The translations under genes were made by a program, and so were the position numbers. A DNA stretch of 64,000 bases from Cheiracanthium punctorium (taxonomy: Eukaryota > Arthropoda > Arachnida > Araneae > Cheiracanthiidae), in contig JAWZYV010016601.1 in assembly GCA_038373885.1 (NCBI GenBank), positions 372,001 through 436,000 of the forward strand. The letters run 5' to 3'. Within the stretch, counting starts at the first letter, position 1. Each line of letters starts with the position of its first letter. Below the pieces are notes generated by a model. That model was not told where the DNA came from, made no database searches, and worked only from the letters and a program-made list of their open reading frames with translations. Shown piece by piece: positions 45,600-57,827 of this stretch.

Positions 45600-47255
45600 A
45601 GTATTTCTTTGTAGTGCCCCCCCTACTACGACTCTTTAAAAAGCACGGCGCCCGACAACCTTTCAGCAATTGGCATACTTTTTTACCCCCTTTGCCCTGG
45701 TATGTCCAAGTTTTCACTCAAAAACTTGCCATTCCCCCTGCCCCTTGCGTTACATGGATCATCGCAGTCAAGATTATCGATCGTTTTGCGGGCCCCTTTA
45801 CAAAACACTTTCTATTAAAATGATACCGTAACAAAAATATGGTCGATTCAAACGACCCTTAACTAAACACGATGTACAACTGTTCCTTCACAAAATTCCA
45901 AGCAATGCAATCAGACATTTATCGTAAATGAAACCCGATAAAATTTCCTTTTAAAAATAAGTTACTTTTTTCCTAATTGAATGCTTATCAGAATCAGAGA
46001 GTGACAGTCATCGCTTATTCATTTCATCTGTTTTCTTTCGTTCGCGTAACTCAAAAAGAGGCACCTCTGGAGTGTTTATTTTCACCTAGCAACAAAAAAC
46101 TACATAAAACTAACAACATGTATATGTAGCAACAAAAAACTAACATAACTTTCAGTTGGGTGTAAGAAAGGGATTCAAAATAACTTCACCGCCTATCCTA
46201 CAATGTGGGTGTTATATTTGATAATTATTTCACAATCATAATTCTAGACTTCAACTTTTTGGTGAAAACTGTCAGTATAAATAATGGCAGCTTCTGTAGT
46301 TTATAACTGGCTGTTTTACGCACTTGCAAGTTTTTGTTTTTAATGATTGCTTAGTATAATCATTATCTGGCCTTCCTAATTCAAATTATTTGTAGTTATT
46401 AAAGATATTTACAAACCATTAGGGAACTACGGATTCATTTAGAAATGAAAAGCGCCTTTTTGCGAGTTAAATTGCGAGACTTCATGACGTCCATTGATCT
46501 GAATGTATGTGTCTGACTATAAGAAATGAACGTTTAGGAATAAACTTTAACGATTTTCAGATTGCACCAAACCAGTTCTGAATATTTTCTATATGGTACA
46601 CAAAATTGCCTTTTTGCGAGAACAAAGTATCCCTATTTTTAAATCCCCTGCGGCTGCATTTGCATACTCCATTGGTCTATTGTTCATGATGAACATTGTT
46701 AATTTTCCACGACAGACAGCTGTCATCAACTTTATGCTGGCCATAAGCCTTATTATTCCGGAATAAAGTATCCCTAATCTTGAAATATTTATTTATTTTA
46801 TTTTTTGGTATTAATAGATCACAAGAAAAGAATTTATAAATGAATGCTCGCCACTCTTCGAATTTTTGTTCTCAGAAAGAGAGCCCTTGCAAAAACAAAC
46901 AAGTGCAGGTGTCTGCTTCAAACCGCAATCTTACGCATTGTTGTAATCCCCGTTTGAAAATTTCCATAACAGATGATTACTTTAGCTAATTGGTCAAGTG
47001 GTACTAATACCCTTTATCAATGATCCAGCTCTCCCCCTCCCTGCCATGCCGACATCGATCTTAGTTTAGTTGACTCCTGTCAACAACATCTGTTTTAATA
47101 CCCCGTTTCTGGTTTACTTTCAATTAATATAAACTTTGTGTAAAAAAAGGAAAGAGAGTGGGGAAATAAACCGTGGCGACTGGTACATAAATTTGCAGTC
47201 TCCACTTTCAAAAATACAGTCCGCGAGTGGTGACCGTTAATTTTGATCTTTAATA
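45600..47255 (+). repeat. dispersed repeat family, copy B
   Basis: Second copy of the family at 22660-23985 (shared blocks listed there). This copy is longer, with extra sequence at about 46330-46800 containing two pairs of tttttgcgag/aaagtatccct motifs. No coding is recognised. Confidence 0.75.
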
Positions 47256-47304
47256 ATAAGGCCTGTGCAAAGCGGAAGGTTTTTTTTTTTTTTTTTTTTT
47301 GGTA

Positions 47305-48380
47305 CAGCTTTAGTATTGGTCCTTTGGCGCGCTTTATTTTTGGCGACTTTTTTTGGCACGATAAAGGATGCCATTATGGTAACCCCACAGTTTGGTGATC
47401 GGAAGTTAAGATATGGTAAACCTAAACCCGGCGGTTCGTTTTCTGAAAATGGCGATGTCAATGTGCTTTATGGTTTTATTTTAATGGCTTTATTTTACAT
47501 TAAATTTTATTATTTAATTATTTTTGAAACTTAAAACGGATGTTCAGGTTCATACTGACTATTTATATACAATTTTGTATGAATAAACATTCTTTTGATA
47601 GTATGTTTCAGGTTAATATTTTCGTTCTCGATTGTTTATTTGTTAAGGGTAGAAGCAACAAATAATCACGTTATTAATATTTTATACAGTGAAATAATTT
47701 TAGATATTTTGATTTTATTATTTCCATATTGCAATAATTTAGCGATTTTAATCAAGGTATGTGATAAGCATTGTTTGTTTTTGTTATGATTACCTTTGTT
47801 TATTTGTTAAGGGTAGGAGCAACAAATAATTTCATTATTAATATAATATTTGATATTTTGATTTTATTATTTCAATATTGAAACAATTTAGCGATTTTAA
47901 TTAAGGTATGAGATAAGCATTGTTTGTTATGATTTAAACTAGTTCTTTACTTTTGCTCATGTAATCTTATGTCAGAATGCTAAAATATATTTTAATTTTT
48001 TGTGTTTTTTATTTGTTATTTTTGTGAGGTATTGTCTTTAGAATATTATTTGTTTGCATTGTTTAATTTAATCTACTTAAAAGAGAAAGGGGGTGGTTGA
48101 GGAGGGGCACAGCTCCCCCTCACATAAAAAGAAAGTAATTAAATTTTATTAAACCGAATCTATATGTACATGTAAGCTTGTTATCGTTTAATTTTTTTTC
48201 ATAAAAATATTTAAAAGCCATTAAAATAAATCGGCAAAATTGACGGCGACGATCTCGGAACCAGCGCCATCTGATCCGCCATATTGTTTACAATTGGCAT
48301 CAGCAAGGCAAACTTGGGTTGGCAACAAGATTTTGTCACCAAATCAAAAAATCGCCAAAAAGGACCTATACTAAAGCTTT
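47305..48380. mobile_element. MITE with AGCTTTAGTAT ends bounded by poly-T
   Basis: AGCTTTAGTATTGGTCCTTT (from 47306) is mirrored by aaaggacctatactaaagct (to about 48379), pairing at 19 of 20. Inner GGCGACTTTTTTTGGC and aaaaaatcgcca blocks extend the pairing. Both outer flanks carry poly-T. The interior contains a tandem duplication. Confidence 0.75.
47628..47935 (+). repeat. tandem duplication, about 165-bp unit
   Basis: TTGTTTATTTGTTAAGGGTA and GCAACAAATAAT, then ATATTTTGATTTTATTATTT, AATTTAGCGATTTTAATTAA-like and GATAAGCATTGTTTGTT blocks occur twice (from about 47628 and 47796). The second is slightly shorter. Confidence 0.85.
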
Positions 48381-48933
48381 TTTTTTTTTTTTGAGGGGAG
48401 GGGTCGCCGATCAGCAGATTTCAGTTTTTTTTTTTTTTTGTTTGTTTTGTTTTTTTAAATTTTACTTTTTTTTTTTTTATTCTGCATATTCAGCAAATTG
48501 TGTTTGAGTTTTGTATGAGTCTACAAGAATGTAGTTTAAGCTTTGTTTAGTTATTATAAGAGCCAAGATTTCATCTAATTATGTGTGTTAGTAATCATTT
48601 CCAGAAGAATGTTACACATTTGATTAATGAAATTTTTCAATTTTGTGTCTTTCAAAATATTCAATTCAAAAATAATGTATGAAAACTTAAAAGTGGTTTA
48701 GTGAAGTTTTATATTATTCATGTGAGAATATTTTCATTGTGTTTACTTCAGTGTAAAGGACATAAGAAGTAGGAGATGTAAATTTGAGGTTGTATTTCAG
48801 AGGAAATTTTTTATTCCTTTAAAAATGACCGTTTATTAAATAGTTCCTTTTTGGTTCCTTTTTCTTACAGATGGTCCCTTTTTCCCCTTTTTTTTTTAAT
48901 ATAAAATTTGGTGGGAGCACTGATATAACAATA

Positions 48934-49680
48934 CAGGGTGTCTACCGCTCTGGAAAGTCTGGAAGAAGTCGGGAAATTGGAAAATGGGCCCGGAAAGTCT
49001 GGAAAAAACCAGGAAATTGGAGAATAGGTCCGGAAAATTCCCCAAAAGAATCAATTTTTTTTTAACGATTTCTCTGTAATTGTCAGACTCGAAACCGAAA
49101 GCAAATTCAAATTTTTTTTATAACCGCGAAAGCATCAAGCGATGTGTTTGAATAAGGAGGGGAAAATGGGGACTCAACAATCGTGACGGGAGGGTAAAAG
49201 ACAAATTAGCTTACTTGGTAAATTTTGGCTTAGGACCGTATTTCCAAGAACAGTTAGTTAATTCTATCAGAAAGTGCAACTACTTCTGTTTCTCAATTGA
49301 TGAAAGCTTAATCCAGTATACTTCAGTTAAAATTGATTTCAAGAAGTTGTACAAAATATGCAAATATAAAGACAAGGGAGGGGGCTAGGTATGGATGCAA
49401 GACGGAAAATTGGCGTCTCGCGTCTCGCAAAACAGCCTAAAAGCTTTGTCACGTCTCGCAAAATCCCTATATCGTAATGTTAAAAATGTCTGTCTCGTCT
49501 CGCAAAAAAGCTGTAAATCTGTCTCGTCTCCCCCAAAAATCATCTCGCGTCCATCCCTAGAGGGGGCATTGTGCAATTTCCCAAAGTAAAATGCAGTGGT
49601 CAGGAATTCTTTTCCCGAGACCTCCCAAAAGTCCGGAAAAAGTCAGGGAATTGACTTTCTGAAATGTGGTAGACACCCTG
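48934..49680. mobile_element. CAGGGTGTCTACC-ended MITE
   Basis: CAGGGTGTCTACC (48934) and ggtagacaccctg (to 49680) are perfectly inverted. Subterminal GGAAAGTCTGG/AAATTGG repeats follow on the left, and tccggaaaaagtcagggaat on the right. Flanks share caata but no clear 8-bp duplication. It carries the MITE 49386-49559. Confidence 0.82.
49386..49559. mobile_element. 174-bp hAT MITE with GTCTCG repeats
   Basis: TAGGTATGGATGC (49386) and gcgtccatcccta (to 49559) are inverted with one or two mismatches. GAGGGGGC flanks it exactly (49378-49385, 49560-49567). The interior repeats CGTCTCGCAAAA four to five times, which leaves both strands open (49385-49576 minus; 49395-49589 plus); these are not genes. 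Confidence 0.9.
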
Positions 49681-49741
49681 CAATATGATGGGAGCCCTGA
49701 TATAACAATATGGGGCCCTTGGATCCGCCCTTGTTCTACAG

Positions 49742-50238
49742 ATCTGTACATCTTGTGATTAACCCCTAGAATACTAAATAGCACTGGCTCAAATAGGATA
49801 TATTATGAATGATAGTAATGTTTGACATTACTTGTTAAATATTTCTAAATTAATGAAATAGTATAGATATGCCAAGTCTCAAGATGTTGACTTGAGTCTT
49901 AGTCTTTTTAATCCTCTTTTAGATCTCAAGATTTTTATTAATTTTCTCGTTCTTTTAAGAGTTCTTCAGAAATAACAGCCAAAGCTTTTTGTTTCGAAAT
50001 AATTCATCTGAAATTGATTTAAGAATTTAAGTGCATGAATAAATTTTTTGTCTAACATGTTAATTTATTCTGCATGTTTCTTAAGTTATGACACTTTGAT
50101 ACATCTGTTTTCATCTTTTATTTAGGAATAAGGACAAAATTTCAAGACTGTTTGATTAACAAAGTATTTTTTGTTAAAAAGATATTTTAATTTGTAATAT
50201 TGTGAGATATCTTTATATTATAATAAGTTTTAGATATA
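49742..50238. other. Intron segment, nothing recognised
   Basis: AT-rich, no element ends. Confidence 0.5.
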
Positions 50239-50993
50239 CAGTGGTGGCCAAAATTGTAGTTACTTTTGGAAAATTTTATGTTTTCTAACTTTGCTTATAG
50301 AAAACGTTAAGTTTCACAACATGCAAGTTCTTGTATTCATCTTAAAGAGAATTTAATACTGATTTCAATATAAAGAACAAGATTCAACATTAGATCACAT
50401 ATACGCAACCACCAGCTCAAGGGCCTAATGTAGCATGTCCCGGCTTTTAATCTGGTCTGCGGTACTTATCAAAACTCCATGTAAGCCATTGAAAATCTAA
50501 ACAATATGACTCGTGACTTAAGCTAACATCCTAAAGTTTGGCCCGCAACTTCCCAAAGTTTGCCCAAACCTGCATTTAGATACTGATGATTACAATGTGT
50601 TCTTAGCCGGGTGGCCTTTATATTTTATTACAGCTCCACATCAATGTTTTATTAAGCTGACAAGAGTTTTAAGCTCTTCCTTCATTCAGGTGGCTTTTAT
50701 TTTTTATTACAGCTTCACATTAATGTTTCATAAGGCTGACAAGAGTTTTCAGCTCTTCCTTCATTATTACATAATGCCAGGACACATTTATACTCTGTGT
50801 ATTTAGAATAGGTGGCACGTCAAGGTTACATTTCTGCTGTATTGAATTTTTTTTTCTATTGAAATCAGTATTGAATTCCTTTAAAGTAATACATGAAAGT
50901 TTGCATTTTGTGAAACGTAGCATTTGCTATAAGCATACAAAGTAAGAAAACATCTCTAATATCCAAAAGTGTCCGGAAGTTTGCCCACCACTG
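50239..50993. mobile_element. Tc1-type MITE with long inverted ends
   Basis: CAGTGGTGGCCAAAATTGTA (50239) is mirrored by cttccggacac-type sequence ending gtttgcccaccactg at 50993. Imperfect pairing runs about 150 bp inward (blocks ACTTTTGGA, TGTTTTCT, ACTTTG, GTTTCACAA, AATACTGATTTCAATA). TA precedes the left end; the right flank is TC. It lacks a transposase and contains a tandem duplication at 50605-50765. Confidence 0.82.
50605..50765 (+). repeat. tandem duplication, about 78-bp unit
   Basis: Two copies share GGTGGC, TTTTATTACAGCT, CACAT, AATGTTT, GCTGACAAGAGTTTT, AGCTCTTCCTTCATT. Confidence 0.88.
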
Positions 50994-51169
50994 TCGATAC
51001 TTTATTCGATGTATAATTTGACTGATGTTTTATCTTTTCTAATATTTCTTAAGGAAAATATAATTTAATCAAGAAATATATAGAAAATAAAATTTTACTC
51101 AAGAAATATATGCTCTCATATTGTATTTGAGAAAAATGATCATAAAAGCACAAAATTTATTATGTGCAT

Positions 51170-52661
51170 TACCGTAAAAACCGGGAAAATGGCCGCACCG
51201 GCGTAAGGGCCGCACCAGTAAAAATGTAAACAAGTGTAAAAATATACTCACAGAAGGGCCGCACCGCCGTATGAGCCGCATTCGTAAAAATGTAAACAAA
51301 TGTAAAAATATACCCGCAGTAAGTCCGATCATCGTAATTTATTGAAAATTAATATATACATGCAGCATCCATAATCTGGGAACCTATAATCTGGCACTAG
51401 TCTCGTTTTTTTTTTTTTTTTTTTTTTTTCCCTCCCTCCCCAAAGGGATCCGGAATCTCAAAATCCGGAACTTTGAACGCTGATTTTAATTAATGTATGG
51501 CTATCTTCATTTTTTTTCTTCTTCAATAGATAGTTTTTCACTGAATATTTTTCTTTTTGTTTCGTATTTCGGCCCTAACATGTCTTTGCCGATCACCATT
51601 ACTGCCGCAAATATTTGAATCAATGCATTTTCTAATACTGAGATAAAAACAAAAGTAAATACGGCTTGGTTCGCTTATTACATTTAAATTAATTGCAGTC
51701 AAAGGTGCAGTGTAGCTGAATGAAGAATTCAAAGATAATGCGAGTGCTTTCATAGAACATTAATATGTATGAGTTTTTAAAACGAGACAGCATGTTTACG
51801 CATCATCGTAAACACATGGCTTCGGCTCCTTCCGCTTCCAGACACATTGCCTTGTTTCTAGACATCCTGTCACCGCGCGAAATCGTCAACTATCGCAGGA
51901 AGGAATTCGCCAGCAAGAGGGAAAGGAGGGGGGAATTGGTATGTTTCGACGTAATTAAGAAGCTGTGAAGAGAGTGAAATTGGGAATAATTCAGCTTGCA
52001 AAATAAAACTCTAGGGTACAAACTACGGAGAGATTTAATAAATTCGATTTTATATCTGAGAGTCAAAAGATGAATGTGCATATGTTAATTAACCAATTAA
52101 ATACCGAAAAAAAATGAAACAAGTCGAATTAACCGATGTATTTAATGTAAATACAAAAGCTAATTAGATTCTAATAATAATTTAATACACTTATTTTAAA
52201 TTAGTATTTAAATAAATTTCAGTTTCTGTTTGTGTTATATTTTATGAAAATGTTCCAAAATCAACGATCTTCTCTGCTTTATAGTTTTTAGTTTGAATTA
52301 AACACTAAATTACATTTGTTCCAGTGTAGGTTAGCATTATTATTATTATTATTATTATTTTTTGACGGTTTATACAGCGATCGTATGCATATTTTAATAC
52401 TACTTTTCATTGATAAATAATATACTGGTCAATAGCACGTGATCGACGATGGTTTTAATGGAAATTTTCAACACATCTGTAATTCGGAAAAATCGGTAAT
52501 CCGGCACCGCATCATTGCAGCCGATGCCGGATTATCGGTGCTGCACTGTAAATAAATAAGCAGTACAGTTGGAGGGGAAAAAATATCAGATGGGCCGCAC
52601 CCTGAAAAAGTTATACTTTTTTTTCGTATGAGCCGCGGCCCTTCTTCCGATTTTTACGGTA
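51170..52661. mobile_element. TACCGTAAAA-ended element with GGCCGCACC subterminal repeats
   Basis: TACCGTAAAAACCGGGAAAA (51170) is mirrored by ttccgatttttacggta (to 52661). CAT flanks both sides (51167-51169, 52662-52664), a possible 3-bp duplication. GGGCCGCACC/GAGCCGCATTCG units repeat at the left, and gggccgcaccc with gagccgcggccc at the right. A pogo-type MITE is nested inside. Confidence 0.78.
51359..52548. mobile_element. Nested pogo-type MITE with CA(G)TGCAGCA ends
   Basis: CATGCAGCATCCATAATCTG (51359) and ccggattatcggtgctgcac then tg (to 52548) are inverted with one indel and several mismatches; TA is on both sides. Subterminal TAATCTGG/TCCGG motifs repeat. The interior includes an (ATT)n run at about 52338-52361. 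No coding is recognised. Confidence 0.72.
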
Positions 52662-52664
52662 CAT

Positions 52665-55629
52665 TACATGATAAAAATATATGCATAAGAAATCTGAGCC
52701 TTTTAGAATTTGGTTGTTTAATGCATTTGAGTAAGTAAGTAATATTTAAAATTTATTTACTGAGATATTGATAAATTTAACTGTATAATATCTGAATGTT
52801 TTTCTTACATATATTTTTAATGTCCGATTTTGGCCCTAAAATTTAAAATAATATAAGAAGAAACATAGATTCAAGGCTACTGACTATTATGTATTTGGCA
52901 TGTTTGATGTGTGCGATTCCAATGTGTTTAAAGGAAAAAAACTTCATAATTTGCTCATATATAAAAATACTACAGAATTTGTTTTGTGTGGTACGAAGCT
53001 TCCTATCTTAATAATCCCTTAAAGCGCGAGTTTTTTTTTCCCAGAAAAACTGGTAAAAAAGTAATTTTTTTTTTTTTTTTCAGAAATTGAATATATAGTT
53101 GATATCAAAATGCATCATGTAGTTTACACAAGAAAAATGCTGTGTAGTGTTGCCATCTATTGTAAATAAGTTCAGTTATAAGCTGGCCTATCTATTTTTG
53201 CTAAAATGTATCTCGGACAAACATCAGGAATGAAATAGTATGCGATGTAATATTGTCCATGTGAGACACGGACATCTGCAAATTTGCCAGTAATGTTTGC
53301 CTGTGTCAGACACAGGCAAATGTGTTGAAGGTTTAAAATGTAATCTATTTTTGTACATAGTTTTTTTTTTAAATTATAATTATAAATTTTTCCTCAAAAG
53401 TAACATTCATTGTCTAACGTTTTTTTTTAACTTTAAACATTGTATTTCAAATATTTAAAATTTCAGTCATTGATTTAATGTAATTCAAAACTTGAAATAT
53501 TGACCCTTCAAGCTCATATTAAATTAGAAGAAAAAATGACATAAAAGTAATTAAATTTTTACTGCAAAAATTGAATAGTCTTCGTAGCTACCAACCTTTT
53601 GCAATGTTTGTGTAGTACAGTTCACAAAAATGCAATGTCAAGTTTTCAAGAATTCCTGTGTAGTAACACACTTTTATTTATTTGGAAGTCTTGACACAAA
53701 TTGACATATCTGTAGAAAAAAGAACTAACAATCTGCTTTTAAAAAAATCTGATACTCATCATGTAGAAATAATCCAAATGCTACAAATAGTCCTATTTTC
53801 TAAAGTATAAATCAAGTTTTTTAATGAAGAATTTATTTATTAACTGTTGTAGAGTTACATATAGGTCTTTTGGAAAAATTCCCTCATAAGTCATTGTTAT
53901 TACACAAAGTGCTATTTTTCTCAACTAGCAAAGCATTTAATGTATCTATGCTTAAGAAAGCCAAAATTTCAATCACATTTTGAAGTAGGCATAAAAGTAT
54001 AGTTTTCAGCTATGATATTTACAGCAGCAGAATTGAAGACACTTTTGATAGGAAATGACCAGTATATGGAGAGATCGGAAATCGGCTTTAGATTAAAAAA
54101 AATATTGCATTCTTATTGTTTTTTAGTTTTTAATTTTCTTTTACTTTTTTTAAGGCATAAAATTTTACCATGCAATATTGATGAGTATGTTTTAAAAATA
54201 TTTATTCTTTACTTTGATATGATTTAATCATTTGTAAGCTTAAATGCACATCATTCCTAAAATTTCATATTTGCTTTTACTATTATTTTTAATTTATAAT
54301 TTACTATAATTTAATTTTTTGTAATATTATATTGAGAGTCAGTATGTCACTATCTTACATTCGAAATCATATAGGTAATTTAATGAATTACTGCTTTTAT
54401 TACTGTATTCATTACTGAAATTTGTTGTAAATGGCACTTGTTTTTACTGAAAGCACATGTCCAAAACTAGCATCTCTATTTTAACAAACTTATAGCAATT
54501 CACCACTAACAACTATTCTTTACCTTAAAATTAAAACAAATCATCTTCTAGTACTTTGGTATTTTTGACACATTACTTATATTTACTTTGTTAAACCAAA
54601 CATTATACAATTTTATATCTAAGTTCTCAATATTTCAAGATTTCCCAAGCCAAAATAATGACATGTGAGCTTTGTTTTTTTCATTTACCAAGTTAGAGAT
54701 GTATCTGATAAACTTTTCTGGCACACCTGTTCTTAAATTTTCAGGGAATTTTTAAATGTAAAATATTTCACTTGTACAATTCAATTTTTTACTTAAAACA
54801 AAAGTATAGTTTAACTGCATCAAGTACTTTGGATTTAATGAGATATCCATTTCTTTAAAATTGTCTTAACATCTTTGCACTCTTTCAAACTGAATTTTTT
54901 TCATATCTCCAGAAATGATTTGACTCAACAATCACACCTACATGAGTTTCAAACTTCCTGTTGAAAATGTCTTGAATTATTACCAAAGTATTTCTTAATA
55001 ATGCATCAGTAATTAGCATTTCTTGTGTGGTTTTGTAAACAAAATCAAACCTATATGGTGTTGTGATCTTATACATATTGATTTTAACCTCTAAGTTTAT
55101 TTATTTAGTCTTTAAATACTTCTTCAAGCAGCTGGTGATTACTTTGTGCAGTAAATGGTGTTTTATGTAAATAACAGTAGAATTTTTCACCCCTTAAACA
55201 CCGTTGCTAAAGTTTATTTCTCAGTTTATGTATATATTTACTGTTCATCTGTTAGAAGCATATCCTACAAGTTTACCCTTTATATTTATAAAATTATTCA
55301 TCTAAGTTCTGATTAAGTCCTCTTTCAGGTGTGAATTACCCTTTAATTACTGCTATGTTACATCTTATATTGTGGCTCAATTAAAATACTTTAAAAAATA
55401 TTTTAATAAACATTAGTATAAACAGATTTTGCAAGAGAATTTTCAGTCTACTAGTCCTTAATTTGCTAAAATTCCAAATTTTGAGAAAAGATCTAAAATG
55501 ACTGTTTAAGGTACTTGAACTTCTTTCTGTGTTTTATTTATAAAAAATAGACTACTTTTAAAATATCAGATCATTTTAGGATAGTATTTCTAAAGCTCAA
55601 AATTTTAGCAAATCCAGGACTTCTAACCC
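52665..55629. other. Long AT-rich intron stretch
   Basis: Nothing coding is recognised. At 53017-53330 a TTAA-bounded piece with a 12-bp hairpin (tttgcctgtgtc / gacacaggcaaa, 53289-53313) may be a small piggyBac-type MITE, but its ends do not pair well. Confidence 0.45.
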
Positions 55630-56565
55630 AAGACAGCACAGCAAGCTTGACTTATCAAGTCAATAAACTTGAATTAAGCTTAAAAATTTCAAGCGTGTAA
55701 GCTTAATGCAAGCTTGAATCAAGTGTTCAAGTTTACACTTGCCCAACTTGCATTAAGCTTGACACAGCAAGCTTAATTTCAAGCTTAAAAAATTTTCAAA
55801 AAAAAAAAAAAAAAAATCCTAAATACAAGAGGTGCCTGTCGGCAAACTCGCCCCACATATTTTATTTTTCCACGCATTTTCCCCTCTATGCTGAAATTTA
55901 AAGTTATTTTAATCTGTTTTCATCAAGCGTCTGCGGCTGGGATCGAACTCGGGACCTAAGGTTTGGGAAGCCAGCGTCCTAATCACTGAGCGAACCTCAC
56001 TTGCGCTGATATGACTAAAGTTTAAAGTGACTGTTATGGTTATCATGCCGTTTTCTGGCGAGATTGATCAGTGGCCAATGCCGACTTGTTTCTTTTATTT
56101 TTCCATGGGATGAATCAAAATTAAAATAATGTTATGTGTGATTTATACTTTACTAATAGGGAAAAAGCAGAATATAAACTTAAAAGCAGCACACATTTTA
56201 AAACTTTCAATATCACGACACTCATGTTGGGCAATATTGGCCAAAATCGAGACAAACGACTGATTTTGAAATCAATTTCGTAGTATATTGTATTTTATTT
56301 TGAAGAATTTCAATATTTGGAAATATAGAATCATTTTTTTTTTCAATTCTATGGTCAAGTACATTTATGACTGATGATAAATTATTTGTTATGTGGATGT
56401 AGCTTTCCAAATCAAGCAGTAATCAAGTTGTATTCAAGCTTGACAGTTCAAATGACTTCTCCAAGCTTGCTGCAAGCTTAAAATGAATTGAACTGTCAAG
56501 CTTGTATTAATACGTCAAATTCCAAGAAATGTCAAGCTTGATTTAAGCTTATGTACTGTCTGGGT
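55630..56565. mobile_element. Element with clustered AAGCTT subterminal motifs
   Basis: Ends near ttctaacccaagacagcac (left) and gtactgtctgggtaagaa (right) are inverted with one indel. AAGCTT occurs 7 times in 55643-55786 and 6 times in 56436-56550, mostly as CAAGCTTGA or TAAGCTTAA. The middle has a poly-A and a tRNA-like SINE on the minus strand. No duplication of the target is clear. Confidence 0.75.
55922..56003 (-). repeat. tRNA-like SINE head or tRNA pseudogene
   Basis: The minus strand reads GAGGTTCGCTCAGTGATTAG then GACGCTGGCTTCCCAAACC and GGTCCCGAGTTCGATCCCAG. The first part resembles an A box, the last a B box (GGTTCGATCCC-like). The acceptor-stem ends do not pair convincingly, and no CCA or terminator T run follows at once, so a functional tRNA is unlikely. 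Confidence 0.55.
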
Positions 56566-56749
56566 AAGAACCCAAGATAGGTTTAAAAAACTTAGTTTAA
56601 TAAAATAGCAATAAAAACTGTTTATACATTTCCTGAGGCATTAAAGAACCCTCTTTGTCATAAGAATTGTGTTTTTTGCAACACACATATAGTTTTTATT
56701 ATTGTTACTTGTGTTTCTTAAAATATTTTTAATTTTTGTTTTGAACTCC

Positions 56750-57757
56750 AGGGTGTCTACCATCATGCAAAGGTCACAAAAGTCACGGAAAAGTCAAGAA
56801 AAGGGAAAAAGGTCAAGAAAATGTCAAGAAATGAAGCACTAGGTCACGATTTGCGACTCAACTACGCTTTTTCCATTTCATTCAAATTCTTAGTTTCTAA
56901 TTTTTTGTGACAGACAAAACTTAACAGTTTTTCATGTGTTTATTTTATAGGAAAACATTAAAATACTGTTCGTTTGCTATTTATAAAATTCATTTAAAAT
57001 GTCATTTACATGTTATTTAGCAGAAATCATCAAAAATGATGTTTGCCAAAAAGTTGTATATTAAACTGACAATAGTTCAATTTGTCAATTGCGTGTTGTT
57101 TTACACCTTGGGAATTTTCAAAAATTAGCAAGTATATAGCTATATCTTCAAAACTTGAGAAAAGTATATCAGTTACCCGCTTTCCCATCACACACACACA
57201 CACAATAAAAAAAAAGTTGTTGGAAACAAGAGTAATTTTTTTTCTTCTTTCATTCCCTTTTAAATTCAATGTTTTGCTTATTTTCCACATTTTCTTTTTT
57301 AAAAACACTAACTTGGGTTCCACTTAAAATTATAATTATCGCTGATCCCCATGTTTCATACCTAATAACTTCAATTTCCCAAAAGTTTTATGGTATATTA
57401 TAGACTTTCATAAGCTCCGTGTTACCATAGATGTAAAAAGATTTACAATGTACAGGCTACATACATGTTTACAAAATAGCAATTGGTCCAAGTTAACTGA
57501 AAGCAAACGGCTGATCAGTAAAAAAGTTGAAAAAAAAAAACGCTTTAAAAATGGGCAGGGAAAAGAAAAATTCTAAGAATTTTGTAATTCATTGTTAAAA
57601 TCAAAATCGGTTGTATATTTTTCTGCAAAATTTCCCCCAATCCTAGAACACCGGATAGAACATATTCTGCATCCCTGCCACGATGTAATTTTGATATTAA
57701 AGTTTCGTATTTGTTATGGGTCAAGAAATCAAGCTTATTTTTTGTGGTAGACACCCT
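56750..57757. mobile_element. AGGGTGTCTACC-ended MITE next to exon f
   Basis: AGGGTGTCTACCA (56750) and tggtagacaccct (to 57757) are inverted. GAACTCC (left) and GAACTCT (right) flank it as a 7-bp, one-mismatch duplication. Subterminal GTCAAGAAA repeats are on both sides. A (CA)n tract lies at 57190-57203. Frames at 57030-57327 are not recognised. Confidence 0.78.
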
Positions 57758-57827
57758 GAACTCTCACTTCTCAAGAGTGTTTTAAGATATTTATTTTGCA
57801 TAATAAATTCCTTTCTTTATATTACAG

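Larger units (their letters stand above)
45088..49733. mobile_element. 4.6-kb hAT-type element, exact 8-bp duplication, heavily invaded
   Basis: CAAGGGCGAATCCA (45088) is mirrored by tggatccgcccttg (to 49733), an inverted repeat with one mismatch. TTCTACAG flanks both sides exactly (45080-45087, 49734-49741). Inside are a 48-bp palindrome (45384-45431), repeat copy B (45600-47255), a MITE (47305-48380), a tandem duplication (47628-47935) and MITEs at 48934-49680 and 49386-49559. No transposase is recognised, so it is non-autonomous or gutted. Confidence 0.88.

Noticed and set aside
53017..53330. piggyBac MITE bounded by TTAA with a 12-bp hairpin
   Set aside because: The presumed ends do not form an inverted repeat, and TTAA is frequent in AT-rich DNA; kept only as a note in the spacer entry.
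55922..56003. A functional tRNA gene on the minus strand
   Set aside because: A- and B-box-like parts are present, but the acceptor stem does not pair well and no immediate T-run terminator follows, so it is treated as SINE or pseudogene.
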